From the NCBI RefSeq assembly GCF_035918095.1, contig NZ_CP109137.1:8558001-8622000 (forward strand): DNA of 64,000 bases, given 5' to 3'. Shown here piece by piece: positions 32,566 to 40,731 of the stretch (positions are counted from its first letter, which is position 1; every line of letters starts with the position of its first letter). The DNA comes from Streptomyces sp. NBC_01750 (GTDB lineage Bacteria > Actinomycetota > Actinomycetes > Streptomycetales > Streptomycetaceae). The notes beneath the pieces were generated by a model. It worked only from the letters and a program-made list of their open reading frames with translations, was not told the DNA's origin and made no database searches. The position numbers and the translations under genes were made by a program.

Positions 32566-35097
32566 CTACTCCCGCTCCTGGCCGCTGTTCCGGGGGATCT
32601 GCCGGGCGGGATTGCCCGCCCACCGCGCCTGCTCCGGGACGACCTCGCCCTTCATGAGGAAGGAGTCGGGGGCGAGCACTGCGCCGTCGCCGATCGTCAC
32701 GCCGTAGTGAACGAAAGCACCGACCCCGAGGGTGCAGCCGGAGCCGATCGTGCTGCGGTCGGACTTGAAGGCGCCGTCCTCCTGAGAGTGGCACTGGATG
32801 ACGCTTCCCCCGTTGAGCGTGCAGCCGTCGCCGATGGCGACCATCGTCCGCTCCGTCAGATAGCAGCCGTCGTCGAAGACCCTGCGGCCGAGCCGCACAC
32901 CCAGCAGCCGCCAGATCACGTTCTTGAACGGGGTGCCGTTGAAGATCCGCAGATACGTCTCCGACGGCACCTTCCAGTAGCGCTCACGCCGCCAGAAGCG
33001 GAGGTCGTAGATCGAGCAGAACAGCGGGCCCAGGGGGTGGAACACCGTGACGGCACGTTCGACCAGCACGAAGTACACGGCAGTGAACAGAAATACGAGG
33101 ACGTATGCCAGCGCGAACGCCGACGCACCGAAGGAGGTGTAGAGGTCCGAGGCGCCCGAGGCGAGCAGGGTGACACCGAAGAAGTAGATCCATCCCACAA
33201 GCAGGAACAGCCCCATGGTGGCGGCATTGTGCCTGTTCTTGGATGCGAGGCGGCTGCGCAGCTTCTCGCCGCTCTTCAACCCGTCGAACGTACTGTCCCG
33301 CTGCACCGATCGCGGAATCTCGAAACTGGGCGAGCCGAGAAGCCCCACCCCTTCCCGGATCTCCCCGTCGACCGGGACCATGACCTTCGTCGCGAGGAGG
33401 CAGTTGTCGCCCGTCCTGCCCCGCGAGGGGTAGGCGATCCTGTTGCCGAGGAAGTTGCGCGCTCCGATCGAGGCGCGGGACACGCGAAAGGAGGTGCTCG
33501 AGAAGTCGGCGTTGACGATCGACAGGCCGTCGGCGACCATCGTTCCGCTCCCTACGGAACTGAGGTACGGGGTCTCGTGTCTTACCTCCGTACCGAAGTT
33601 CGACCCGGTCTGCTCGATCCTGGAGAGGTCGTACCCGAGGAAGCGCAGGTAGTGGACGATGCCGGAGCTGTCGCCGAACAGGCGGGTCAGGAACCTCCTG
33701 TTGGTCATGAACGCGATCGCCCGGTGCACTCCGTAGTGGAAGCCGTACAGGGGATAGACCCTGCCTGGTGTGATGGCCCGATTGAGCAGGCGGGGAACAG
33801 TGGCCAGGACGATGAGGAGCAAGGGCACGGCGCCGAAATAGAGCACGGCGGAAGCCGTCAGGGCGTCGAGGAGGAACGGCCGGCCGGTGAGGGCCGCAGG
33901 CCCGGGTTCCAGGACCGCTCTGAGCTGCGGCGCCTCAGCGAGCAGGATGCCCAATCCGCCGACCGCCAGCGGTACGTACACGAGCAACACGGCCAGCAGT
34001 TGCAGGACGCTGTGAGCCACCCTTCTCAGGGCACCGCAGGCGGCCGGGCCCACCACCTGGTACTCCACCTCGGTGGGCTGCGCGGGTGACCCGTGCCAGT
34101 GCTCGCCGTCAGGCACAGCCTGACCACTGTGCAGGGAGGAGGCATGGCCGATCTGCGCACCGTTGCCCAGCGAAGTCTCGATGTCGAGCACGGTGGCCTC
34201 GCTGACGGTCACGTCCTTCCCGAGGCTGACCGCGCCCACCTGGATCAGGCCTGCGTGAGCCCGGTAGCAGTTGAAGAACGAGTCCTTGCGGATGACTGTG
34301 CCGTCGCCGATGACGAGGAGATCGGTGCACACGGGTACATTCCGCGAGAAGACCGCGACCCCTCGCCCGATTCTCGCGCCCAGCGCCTTGAGGTAGAGCA
34401 GGTAGAGCGGCGAACCGACGAACAGGACCAGTGGGTTCGACCGGATCAGCGTCTTGACGATCCAGAAGCGGACGTACCCCAGGCTCCAGATGCGGATCTC
34501 CCCGGGCTTCCACCGACCGATGAGGGCCCACTTCACCAGGATCGGAAGGGCGCACAGAACCAGAAGGCCTGCAGCGCCGAACATGACCGATCGCAGATAT
34601 GCGCCGAACACGCCCGACCCGGTGGAGATCCACTCGTAGCCCCGAGCTGTGACAACCGCGACGACGTAGGAGTACCCGAGAAAGGTCAGGAGCTGCAGGG
34701 CGCCGCACAGAACGTACGCGGGCATCCCCGCCGGGGCCGCTGACACCGGGGCCCCCGACACCGGCGCCGAGGGCTCGACCGGGGTAGCGGGCGCCGAGTC
34801 CTCCAGCGCTGTCGCCAGGCTCCTGATCGTCGGATGCCGGTAGACGTCCTTCATCGATACCGACGGCAGGTCCGTACGCTTCCTGACCCGCGCGCAGAAA
34901 TGCGCCATCACCAACGAGTCGGCGCCCAGATCGTCGAAGAAGTGGCTGTCGACAGACACCTGCTCGACGCGAACGACGTCAGCGAGCATCTCGGCGAGGA
35001 TCCTCTCGGTACCAGCGGCCGGTTCGTCATACCCGACCCGGACGGTTGGGGACTCTTCCTGGTCGGAGGTCAATGCCTCGACCGGGTTTCCGAGCAT
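32566..35097 (-). CDS. Pls-like membrane synthetase without A domain (T-TM-LbH x3)
   Basis: 843 residues. ATG at 35097, GGGAG five bases upstream. Residues 30-95 are a carrier domain (SHFFDDLGADSLVMAHF, Ser61 for phosphopantetheine). Then three soluble left-handed-helix-like regions, each flanked by hydrophobic pairs: helices near 125-150, 165-195 and 215-235; region 1 (IGDGTVIRKDSFFNCYRAHA); helices near 355-420; region 2 (GSGTMVADGLSIVNADFSST); helices near 610-665; region 3 (VAIGDGCTLNGGSVIQCHSQ, ending GNPARQIP). This T, six-TM, C1-C2-C3 order is that of poly-epsilon-lysine synthetase (Pls) C-terminal to its A domain. Here the A domain is missing and the next gene supplies one. First gene of the locus; likely membrane polymerase. 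Confidence 0.88.
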   Translation of the reverse strand: MLGNPVEALTSDQEESPTVRVGYDEPAAGTERILAEMLADVVRVEQVSVDSHFFDDLGADSLVMAHFCARVRKRTDLPSVSMKDVYRHPTIRSLATALEDSAPATPVEPSAPVSGAPVSAAPAGMPAYVLCGALQLLTFLGYSYVVAVVTARGYEWISTGSGVFGAYLRSVMFGAAGLLVLCALPILVKWALIGRWKPGEIRIWSLGYVRFWIVKTLIRSNPLVLFVGSPLYLLYLKALGARIGRGVAVFSRNVPVCTDLLVIGDGTVIRKDSFFNCYRAHAGLIQVGAVSLGKDVTVSEATVLDIETSLGNGAQIGHASSLHSGQAVPDGEHWHGSPAQPTEVEYQVVGPAACGALRRVAHSVLQLLAVLLVYVPLAVGGLGILLAEAPQLRAVLEPGPAALTGRPFLLDALTASAVLYFGAVPLLLIVLATVPRLLNRAITPGRVYPLYGFHYGVHRAIAFMTNRRFLTRLFGDSSGIVHYLRFLGYDLSRIEQTGSNFGTEVRHETPYLSSVGSGTMVADGLSIVNADFSSTSFRVSRASIGARNFLGNRIAYPSRGRTGDNCLLATKVMVPVDGEIREGVGLLGSPSFEIPRSVQRDSTFDGLKSGEKLRSRLASKNRHNAATMGLFLLVGWIYFFGVTLLASGASDLYTSFGASAFALAYVLVFLFTAVYFVLVERAVTVFHPLGPLFCSIYDLRFWRRERYWKVPSETYLRIFNGTPFKNVIWRLLGVRLGRRVFDDGCYLTERTMVAIGDGCTLNGGSVIQCHSQEDGAFKSDRSTIGSGCTLGVGAFVHYGVTIGDGAVLAPDSFLMKGEVVPEQARWAGNPARQIPRNSGQERE

Positions 35098-35710
35098 GTC
35101 TGCTCCCTGGAGAAGTTGCGGTCACCGGCCCACCACGGGCCCATGTGCCGGGCCCCGTCGTTGCACGCCGGCAAGGTCACAGCGTGCGACGGCGGGTAGC
35201 GTTGCGGGCATGGACGGCGAGCGGGTGGGGGGACTCCCCGACCCGGTCCCGTGGATGCTCGACGCGAGCCACAGACGGATGTCATCACTTGTTATTCGAC
35301 GCACGTGGCTACAGAGATTGCGCATTTCGGTACTTATCTCACATGTCGGTCCACATCTCGAAGAATGGACAACCGACGGCCCGGTCGTGGCGACCGCTTG
35401 GGCATGCCCCACAAGGGAAGAGCGGCAGCGTTAGGGGAGAAACAGGGCCGGCGCGAGCCACGCTGCTATTGGTCATCCTCATCGGCTTCATGTCCGACGA
35501 ACTCGCTCCGCGCGGGAACACCACCACTGCATCGGTGCCGCGCAGGCGCCGGCTCAGATGGACGGGTGTATCACGGCGGGTATGCGGGCCGTCAGGACGC
35601 GTCTACTCGGATCGCCAGTGCTGCCTGATCGAGCGTCAAGTCCGCGCCCCTTGCACGGGGTCGCGCTGACTGCACGATTGGGCCCGCTGGAGCGGCTGGC
35701 GGGCCGCCCG
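35098..35710. promoter_or_regulatory. Upstream region of the Dap/Pls-like operon
   Basis: 613 bp without a supported gene. 35280-35345 is clearly more AT-rich than its surroundings (TTGTTATTCGACG, CATTTCGGTACTTATCTC), the likely site of the operon promoter on the minus strand. Several frames of 60-130 codons cross the region in different phases without family similarity. Confidence 0.4.
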
Positions 35711-35756
35711 CGGAGGAAAGACCACCGCGGAGACGGAGGAAAGACCACCGCGGAGA
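35711..35756. repeat. Two tandem copies of a 23-bp repeat
   Basis: Unit starts CGGAGGAAAGACCACCGCGG and occurs at 35711-35733 and 35734-35756, identical; a degenerate third partial copy (AAAGGACCACCTGAGGAGG) follows to about 35775. It lies just after the DUF2267 stop (35784) on its downstream side. Function unknown. Confidence 0.75.
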
Positions 35757-35783
35757 AAGGACCACCTGAGGAGGAAGGACCCG

Positions 35784-36161
35784 TCAGCTGGTGGACTCCA
35801 CCAGCTGCGCATACTCTTTGCCGAGCTGCGACATGGCGTGTTCGAACTCCTTGTGAGAGATGGCCTCTTGCAGAGTGCTGAAGACCGCCCGGACGCCGCT
35901 GGCGGTTTCAGGACCGGACAGGCCGGTGCGCCCGCGCACCTTGCGGATCGACTCATCGGGCCCGAAGGTCTCCATCTCTCCCCGTCCTCGGTTGAACGAG
36001 TCACGCAGAGGCTCGGGGAGTTCGAGGGCCAGATCACGGGCTTCGCCGTCGCTGAGACGACGTGCGAGCGTCTCGAGAGTGGCACGAGTGAGATCGGCCG
36101 CTTCCTGTCGCGAGAGTCCCGTGCGATCCGCCACTGCCAGGAAGAACTCCTTGTCGTCCAT
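35784..36161 (-). CDS. DUF2267 protein
   Basis: 125 residues. ATG at 36161 (MDDKEFFLAVADRTGLSRQE). Duplicated helical unit: DRTGLSRQEAADLTRATLET with LARRLSDGEARDLALELPEP in the first half and RGRTGLSGPETASGVRAVFS with LQEAISHKEFEHAMSQL in the second, as in DUF2267 proteins. These are small cytoplasmic proteins of unknown function, frequent in actinomycetes and often near stress genes. Monocistronic. Confidence 0.85.
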   Translation of the reverse strand: MDDKEFFLAVADRTGLSRQEAADLTRATLETLARRLSDGEARDLALELPEPLRDSFNRGRGEMETFGPDESIRKVRGRTGLSGPETASGVRAVFSTLQEAISHKEFEHAMSQLGKEYAQLVESTS

Positions 36162-36594
36162 GCGGCCTCCTCATCGGAATCGAGGGATGGGCGAGGGGTT
36201 ACCTCACATTCCACCTTGCCACGCACACATCCCGCATGCGACGCCCGTGACCCCCCCGAAGGATCCGGATCACTGGCGGAGGCGGTACGCCGTCATACAG
36301 ACGACGACATCGGTGCGCGCCGGCAGGACCGTGGCCAGCAGAAAGCCGGGCTGGTTCGGGAGGGTCTCGTGGTGATGCCGGGCTCGGCCTCGGGGATGAG
36401 AACGGCGATCTCTCACCCGCTGCCGGCCACCCACTGTACGCAAGCGAGCACTGACTGCACCCGGTGTGGGCTCGCGCTCGTCCCTGAGCACCGCCGCGGG
36501 CACGGCTCCTCTTCGCACACGTGGACAAAGGGCGAGAATGGCAGGCAGCGGCGATGAGCGCGCCAGGTCGTGCTCTCGCTACTGACGAGAGGGG
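36162..36594. other. Gene-free stretch
   Basis: 433 bp between two leftward genes. Contains the promoter of the DUF2267 gene on the right side, not located. Frames present on both strands are high-GC shadows without family features. Confidence 0.35.
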
Positions 36595-37089
36595 TCAGTG
36601 CAGGAGAAAGAGGGTGAAGGCGCCGCCCGACTCGGCGGTGCGGGCGATGTGAGCGTAGCCGCGGACAGTGGCGTACGCACCGGTGCCGCCGGTGACGGCG
36701 ATATCGAAGTCGCTGGGCGGCGTGCCAATGGGGCTGGTCTTCAGGTGTTGCCATGACACCTGTCCGCGGGGAAGGCTGAAGGTGCCCGAGCAGAGGGTGG
36801 TTGCTGCTGCCACTCGAGTGCACTGCGCCCCTTCGGTGCCGTAACCGGCACCGTTGCGGAAGAGGTTCGCGGTGAAGATGATCTGATCGCCGATCCCGGG
36901 TCCGGACGGACCGTTGTCGACCATCGTGGTTCCCGTGCTCGTCGACGTCAGGCGGATTGCCTCTGTGTACCCTCTGCCCACGCCCCATTCCAGGGGGTAC
37001 GGGTCATGGGATGCAGAGGCAGAACTCCCGAGAGCTGCCAGCGAGACCGCCGTTGCCGCCACCACGCCCCATTTTGAAACGGAAAACAT
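36595..37089 (-). CDS. Secreted allene-oxide-cyclase-like barrel protein
   Basis: 164 residues. ATG at 37089 follows GGGGAGGAAGA and begins a Sec signal (VSKWGVVAATAVSLAALGSS, cleavage after ASA). The mature part has strands typical of the AOC/dirigent barrel superfamily: GIGDQIIFTANLFRNGAGYG, AATTLCSGTFSLPRGQVSWQ, FDIAVTGGTGAYATVRGYAH. Such bacterial proteins are extracellular with no known enzyme activity. The upstream region is unusually AT-rich (AAAAAATG, ATTATCAAACG), probably its promoter. Confidence 0.72.
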   Translation of the reverse strand: MFSVSKWGVVAATAVSLAALGSSASASHDPYPLEWGVGRGYTEAIRLTSTSTGTTMVDNGPSGPGIGDQIIFTANLFRNGAGYGTEGAQCTRVAAATTLCSGTFSLPRGQVSWQHLKTSPIGTPPSDFDIAVTGGTGAYATVRGYAHIARTAESGGAFTLFLLH

Positions 37090-37303
37090 TCTTCCTCCCC
37101 TCATACAAGTGACTTCTTGGGTGCGCCTTAGAATTGCCATTGTCTGATGTAGCGTCAATTATCAAACGCCTAAAAAATGCCAGCTTCACCCATTCGGCCG
37201 CCCCTGGCGCATCGCCGGGACGACGGCCTCGTTCGGCCGCTCCTCACGGGGCGGGCCCCGGAACGTGGCCGCCGATGTGTCGGCAGCCACCTCGGATTCG
37301 CCG
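37090..37303. other. Left flank of the IS region
   Basis: 214 bp between the barrel protein start and the IS605 tnpA stop. AT-rich promoter patch at 37130-37185, then ordinary GC-rich DNA. The left end of the IS605 element should lie near 37290 but its hairpin was not identified. Confidence 0.35.
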
Positions 37304-37795
37304 TTACCGAGACTCTTGCGGAAAGCCCGGGCGTTCAAGCCGGGATGAATGCCTCTCAAGGCTGCTCTGACGTGTACTTTGGAGCGGACGTTTTTGCTGT
37401 TCGATGTACTGGCGGACGATGGCCAATGGTGCTCCGGCGCACGATGCGGGGAGATACGAGGGTGACCAGAGGTGCCCGTGCATGATGGCGCGGGTGATCC
37501 GGCCGGTGAACTCCTGCCGTATCCGGCGGGCGGAGACAGCCTTGAGGCTGTTGACCAGCTTCGAGACGGCGACCTTGGGCGGGTAGTTGATCAGCGGGTG
37601 GACGTGATCGCGTTCGCCGTTGAACTCTTTCAGCTCCGCTTCGAAGTCCTCGCAGACCTTGCGCATGATCTCTTCGCAGCGTGTCAGCATCTCGTGGTTG
37701 AACACCCCACGCCGGTACTGCGTCACGAAGACCAAGTGCACTTGCATGGCCGAAGCGACGTGCCTGCCATGCCTGTAGTCGTTCTCCTTATCCAT
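37304..37795 (-). CDS. tnpA: IS200/IS605 TnpA, Y1 transposase
   Basis: 163 residues. ATG at 37795 (MDKENDYRHGRHVASAMQVH). HUH motif GERDHVHPLINYPP (His-x-His), catalytic Tyr in AIVRQYIEQQKRP, both metal and nucleophile residues kept, and MHGHLWSPSYLPASCAG is the conserved 'LW...Y' strand. About 25 residues longer than usual at the C-terminus (SSLERHSSRLERPGFPQESR). Single-stranded DNA transposase; looks intact, though one residue of the usual 'HVHLLI' is Pro. Confidence 0.9.
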   Translation of the reverse strand: MDKENDYRHGRHVASAMQVHLVFVTQYRRGVFNHEMLTRCEEIMRKVCEDFEAELKEFNGERDHVHPLINYPPKVAVSKLVNSLKAVSARRIRQEFTGRITRAIMHGHLWSPSYLPASCAGAPLAIVRQYIEQQKRPLQSTRQSSLERHSSRLERPGFPQESR

Positions 37796-37822
37796 GAGAC
37801 CAATCGTCGTAGGATCTGAGGT

Positions 37823-38989
37823 GTGCAGCTCCGCTACAACTACCGGGCCTACCCGGACGCCTCCCAGCGCCGGGCGCTGGCAAGTGCGTTCGGGTGCGCC
37901 CGCGTGGTGTGGAACGACTGCCTGCGCGACCGGAAGGAAGCGCACGCGGCAGGACTGCCGTACGTGAAGTCGACCGAGCTGTCCCGGCTGCGCATCACCC
38001 AGGCCAAGCGCACCGAGGAACGCGGCTGGCTCGCCGAGGTGTCAGCGGTCGTCCTGCAACAGTCTCTGCGGGACCTGGACACCGCCTACAAGAACTTCTT
38101 CGACTCGGTCAAAGGCAAGCGGCAGGGCCGCAAGGTCGGCCCTCCCCGCTACAAATCGAAGAAAGACACCCGGCAGTCGGTCCGCCTCAACACCAACGCC
38201 TTCTCCCTCCAGGACGACGGCACGGTGTACGTGGCCAAGGTCGGCAACCTCAAGGCCAAGTGGTCCCGCCGGCTTCCGGCCGCCCCCACGTCCCTGACCC
38301 TCACCAAGGACAGCTCCGGCCGGTACTTCCTCAGCTTCGTCGTGGACACCGAACCGGACATCCTCCCCGGCCTGGAGACCGACGCCGGTGTCGACCTCGG
38401 CCTGTCCGCCTTCGCCGTCCTGTCCGACGGCAGCAAGATCGACAGCCCCCGCTTCCTGCGCCGCGCCGAGAAGAAGCTCAAGCGCCTTCAGCGGGAGCTG
38501 TCCCGCAAGGTCAAGGGGTCGAAGAACCGGGCCAGGGCCCGCCTCAAGGTCGCACGCCGGCACGCCAAGGTGGCGGACCGGCGCCGGGACTTCCACCACA
38601 AGGCTTCCACGCAGATCATTCGCGACAACCAAGCGGTGTATGTGGAAGACCTTGCCGTGTCCGGCCTCGGGCGCACCCGGCTCGCCAAGTCCGTGCACGA
38701 CGCGGGGTGGTCGGCGTTCGTCGGCATGCTGGAGTACAAGGCGGTCAGGCACGGCCGCACCTTCGCCAAGGTGGACCGTGCTTTCCCGTCCTCGCAGGTC
38801 TGCTCGGCCTGCGGATCCCGGGACGGCCCCAAGCCCCTGCACGTTAGGGAGTGGACGTGCGACGCGTGCGCCACCGTGCACGACCGCGACCACAACGCAA
38901 GCCGCAACGCCGCCGAATCGTCGCCACCTGGAGGTATGCGAAATGCAGATCGCCGCAACGGCGCCGTGTGTCCTGCGCGAGCAGCCTGA
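37823..38989 (+). CDS. tnpB: TnpB RNA-guided nuclease of IS605
   Basis: 388 residues. GTG at 37823. N-terminal OrfB_IS605 helix-turn-helix (YNYRAYPDASQRRALASAFG, ARVVWNDCLRDRKEAH). RuvC residues kept: Asp in AGVDLGLSAFAVLSDGSK, Glu in AVYVEDLAVSGLGRT, Asp in CATVHDRDHNASRNA. Zinc finger CSACGSRDG and CDACATVHDRD. TnpB is a programmable nuclease guided by an omega RNA that overlaps the gene's 3' end. All catalytic residues are present, so it may be active. Confidence 0.93.
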   Translation: MQLRYNYRAYPDASQRRALASAFGCARVVWNDCLRDRKEAHAAGLPYVKSTELSRLRITQAKRTEERGWLAEVSAVVLQQSLRDLDTAYKNFFDSVKGKRQGRKVGPPRYKSKKDTRQSVRLNTNAFSLQDDGTVYVAKVGNLKAKWSRRLPAAPTSLTLTKDSSGRYFLSFVVDTEPDILPGLETDAGVDLGLSAFAVLSDGSKIDSPRFLRRAEKKLKRLQRELSRKVKGSKNRARARLKVARRHAKVADRRRDFHHKASTQIIRDNQAVYVEDLAVSGLGRTRLAKSVHDAGWSAFVGMLEYKAVRHGRTFAKVDRAFPSSQVCSACGSRDGPKPLHVREWTCDACATVHDRDHNASRNAAESSPPGGMRNADRRNGAVCPARAA

Positions 38990-39231
38990 CTCGCTCACGC
39001 TGTAGTCACTGGAGAGCCGGATGATCGGGAAACCATCACGTCCGGTTCGGCGGGCCGCGCGGAAAAGGGTCTGCCAGGGCAGACACCTCGCCGCGCGGCC
39101 GACCCATCGTCCTGGCTGACCGGCTACCGCAGACTCAACCACGCTACGAGCGGCACCCGGGGAACTACCTGGCCTTTCTCGGGCTCGCAGCCGCCCTCTG
39201 CTGCTACAAACGCTTCCGCAACCTCACCATG
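38930..39231 (+). repeat. Direct repeat copy 1 (IS605 right end plus IS5 transposase tail)
   Basis: 302 bp nearly identical to 50891-51195. Differences seen: a C/T change in CACGTCCGG and 3 extra bases (AGG) after GCGGG in copy 2. Composed of the tnpB 3' end, a hairpin region and the C-terminal coding end of an IS5-family transposase (SWLTGYRRLNH then YERHPGNYLAFLGLAAAL in another frame). Both copies share the same one-base lesion. Confidence 0.9.
38940..39062 (+). ncRNA. Candidate TnpB omega RNA 3' scaffold
   Basis: Downstream of and overlapping tnpB. Contains a strong hairpin (GAGCCGGATGAT with ATCACGTCCGGTTC, loop CGGGAAACC, about 39012-39047) and a second one (CCGCGCGG near 39056 with the complement near 39092). 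Placement fits the omega RNA of IS605 TnpB, whose guide begins at the element right end. Exact ends not determined. Confidence 0.4.
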
Positions 39232-39292
39232 CGCGACCATCTACCTGGCCGGACTGCACGTCGCGGGCATCTTCCTCTGGTCCGCCCGGTGA
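39232..39292 (+). pseudogene. Tail of another IS5-type transposase
   Basis: Reads TIYLAGLHVAGIFLWSAR then stop, a C-terminus typical of Streptomyces IS5-family transposases. It begins exactly where the 302-bp repeat ends, so it is a separate fragment joined by recombination or deletion. Confidence 0.6.
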
Positions 39293-39311
39293 TCCAAACG
39301 AAACGGCCTAG

Positions 39312-40728
39312 TAGTGCTTCGTGAGGTCTGCCGATCTTGGCTGGTCGGGGGCATGGTGAAGGGATGAGGCTTGGGGAGGTGGAACGGCTCCGGGGTGAGT
39401 TATCGGAGTTCGTTGCTGATGTGTTCGCCTCGCTCACGCGGCGGGATCAGCGTCGGTGGGGCGGGTGTTATCTGCGGGGCCTGATGCTGGATGGGCGGCG
39501 CAAGTCGATCCAGCCGATGGCCGAGCGGCTGCCGGACGGGAACATGCAGGCCCTGCAGCAGTTCGTGAACCAGTCGCCGTGGGACCCGTTGCCGGTGCGG
39601 CGGCGGATCGCTGAACGCCTGGCCGGGTTGATCACGCCTGAGGTGTGGGTGGTCGACGATGTGTCGTTCCCCAAGTGCGGCACCCGGTCGGTGGGGGTGG
39701 CCCGCCAATACTGCGGAGCGGTGGGCAAGCGGGCCAACTGCCAGGTCGCGGTGAGCGTCCACGCGGCCACCGACACCGCTTCCTGCCCCCCTGAACTGGC
39801 AGCTGTATCTGCCCCGGGAATGGACCGACAACCCGGCCCGCTGCCGGGCAGCCGGGGTCCCGGCCGGGGTCGGACACCAGGAAAAGTGGCGTCTGGCGCT
39901 TGGCCTGCTGGACACGCTCGCCGACTGGCAGCTGACCGCTCGGGTGGTGGTGGCCGACGCAGGGTACGGAGCGAGCACGCCGTTCCGCCTCGCCCTGGAG
40001 GAACGGGGCTTGTCCTATGTGGTGGCGCTGACGGGCAAGGAGGTCGCCCACCCGGAGGCAGCCGAGCCGCACCAACCGGCTTATGCCGGGCTCGGGCCGC
40101 CGACGCTGCCGCGCTATCGCACCTCGCCACGGTCTCTGCCCCGCCTTGCGGCCGAACTACCGGTCTCCCGCTATGCCGAGGTCACCTGGCGTGAAGGCAG
40201 CAAGGGCCCGATGACGTCACGTTTTGCCCTGCTGAGGGTGCGGCCGGCGGGCAAGCAGGCCCTGCGGGCCGCCCAGGAAACAGGCGGCGGTCACTACGAG
40301 TGGGACGGAGTCCTGCCGGTCCGGACGGTGCTGGTGGAGTGGCCCTCCGATGAGACTGCCCCGACCGGCTACTGGACCTCCAACCTGCCCGCCGCCACAC
40401 CGATCGAGGATCTGGTGCGGTGGGCGAAGATGCGGGCGCATCGAGCACGACTACCGCGAACTCAAGCACGGCCTGGGCCCTGGACCACTTCGAAGGCCGC
40501 ACTTGGCGGGGCTGGCACCACCACGTCACCCTGGTCACCGCCGCCCAGGCCTTCCTCACCCTCCACCGGCTCCACCCAAAAGCCCATACACCGGCGTGAC
40601 TCTCTACCACGTCCTCGACGCCATCCAGGACCTCCTGCGGTGCTGGGCCGGAACCTGCACCACCTGCGGACGCCCCCTACCCACCACACCCAGCAGAAGA
40701 AGACAGCCCCCGACCTAACGAAGCACTA
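39312..40728 (+). mobile_element. IS701-family element
   Basis: 17-bp terminal inverted repeats (TAGTGCTTCGTGAGGTC at 39312, complement with one mismatch ending at 40728) flanked by CTAG on both sides (39308-39311 and 40729-40732), the 4-bp target duplication expected of IS701. Carries one decayed transposase gene. Confidence 0.88.
39364..40718 (+). pseudogene. IS701 transposase, frameshifted
   Basis: Starts at ATG 39364 (MRLGEVERLRGELSEFVADV). DDE-type IS701 features: VVDDVSFPKCGTRSVGVARQ (first Asp), then a switch near 39785 in a run of six C to LNWQLYLPREWTDNPARCRA and VVVADAGYGASTPFRLALEE (second Asp). Near 40440 and 40479 it switches again (RIEHDYRELKHGLG, then LDHFEGRTWRGWHHHVTL), and a stop precedes VTLYHVLDAIQDLLRCWAG. 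At least three frame changes, all in C or G runs; non-functional as it stands. Confidence 0.85.
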
Positions 40729-40731
40729 CTA

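Larger units (their letters stand above)
37290..39070. mobile_element. IS200/IS605-type element
   Basis: Contains divergent tnpA (minus) and tnpB (plus) with only 27 bp between starts, the IS605 arrangement. Right end lies in the segment after tnpB, which is shared with a second site (50891-51195). Ends are approximate because these elements lack inverted repeats and target duplications. Confidence 0.75.

Noticed and set aside
36162..36594. Small genes on either strand
   Set aside because: No ribosome binding site, no domain, Arg/Ser-rich translation in all frames.
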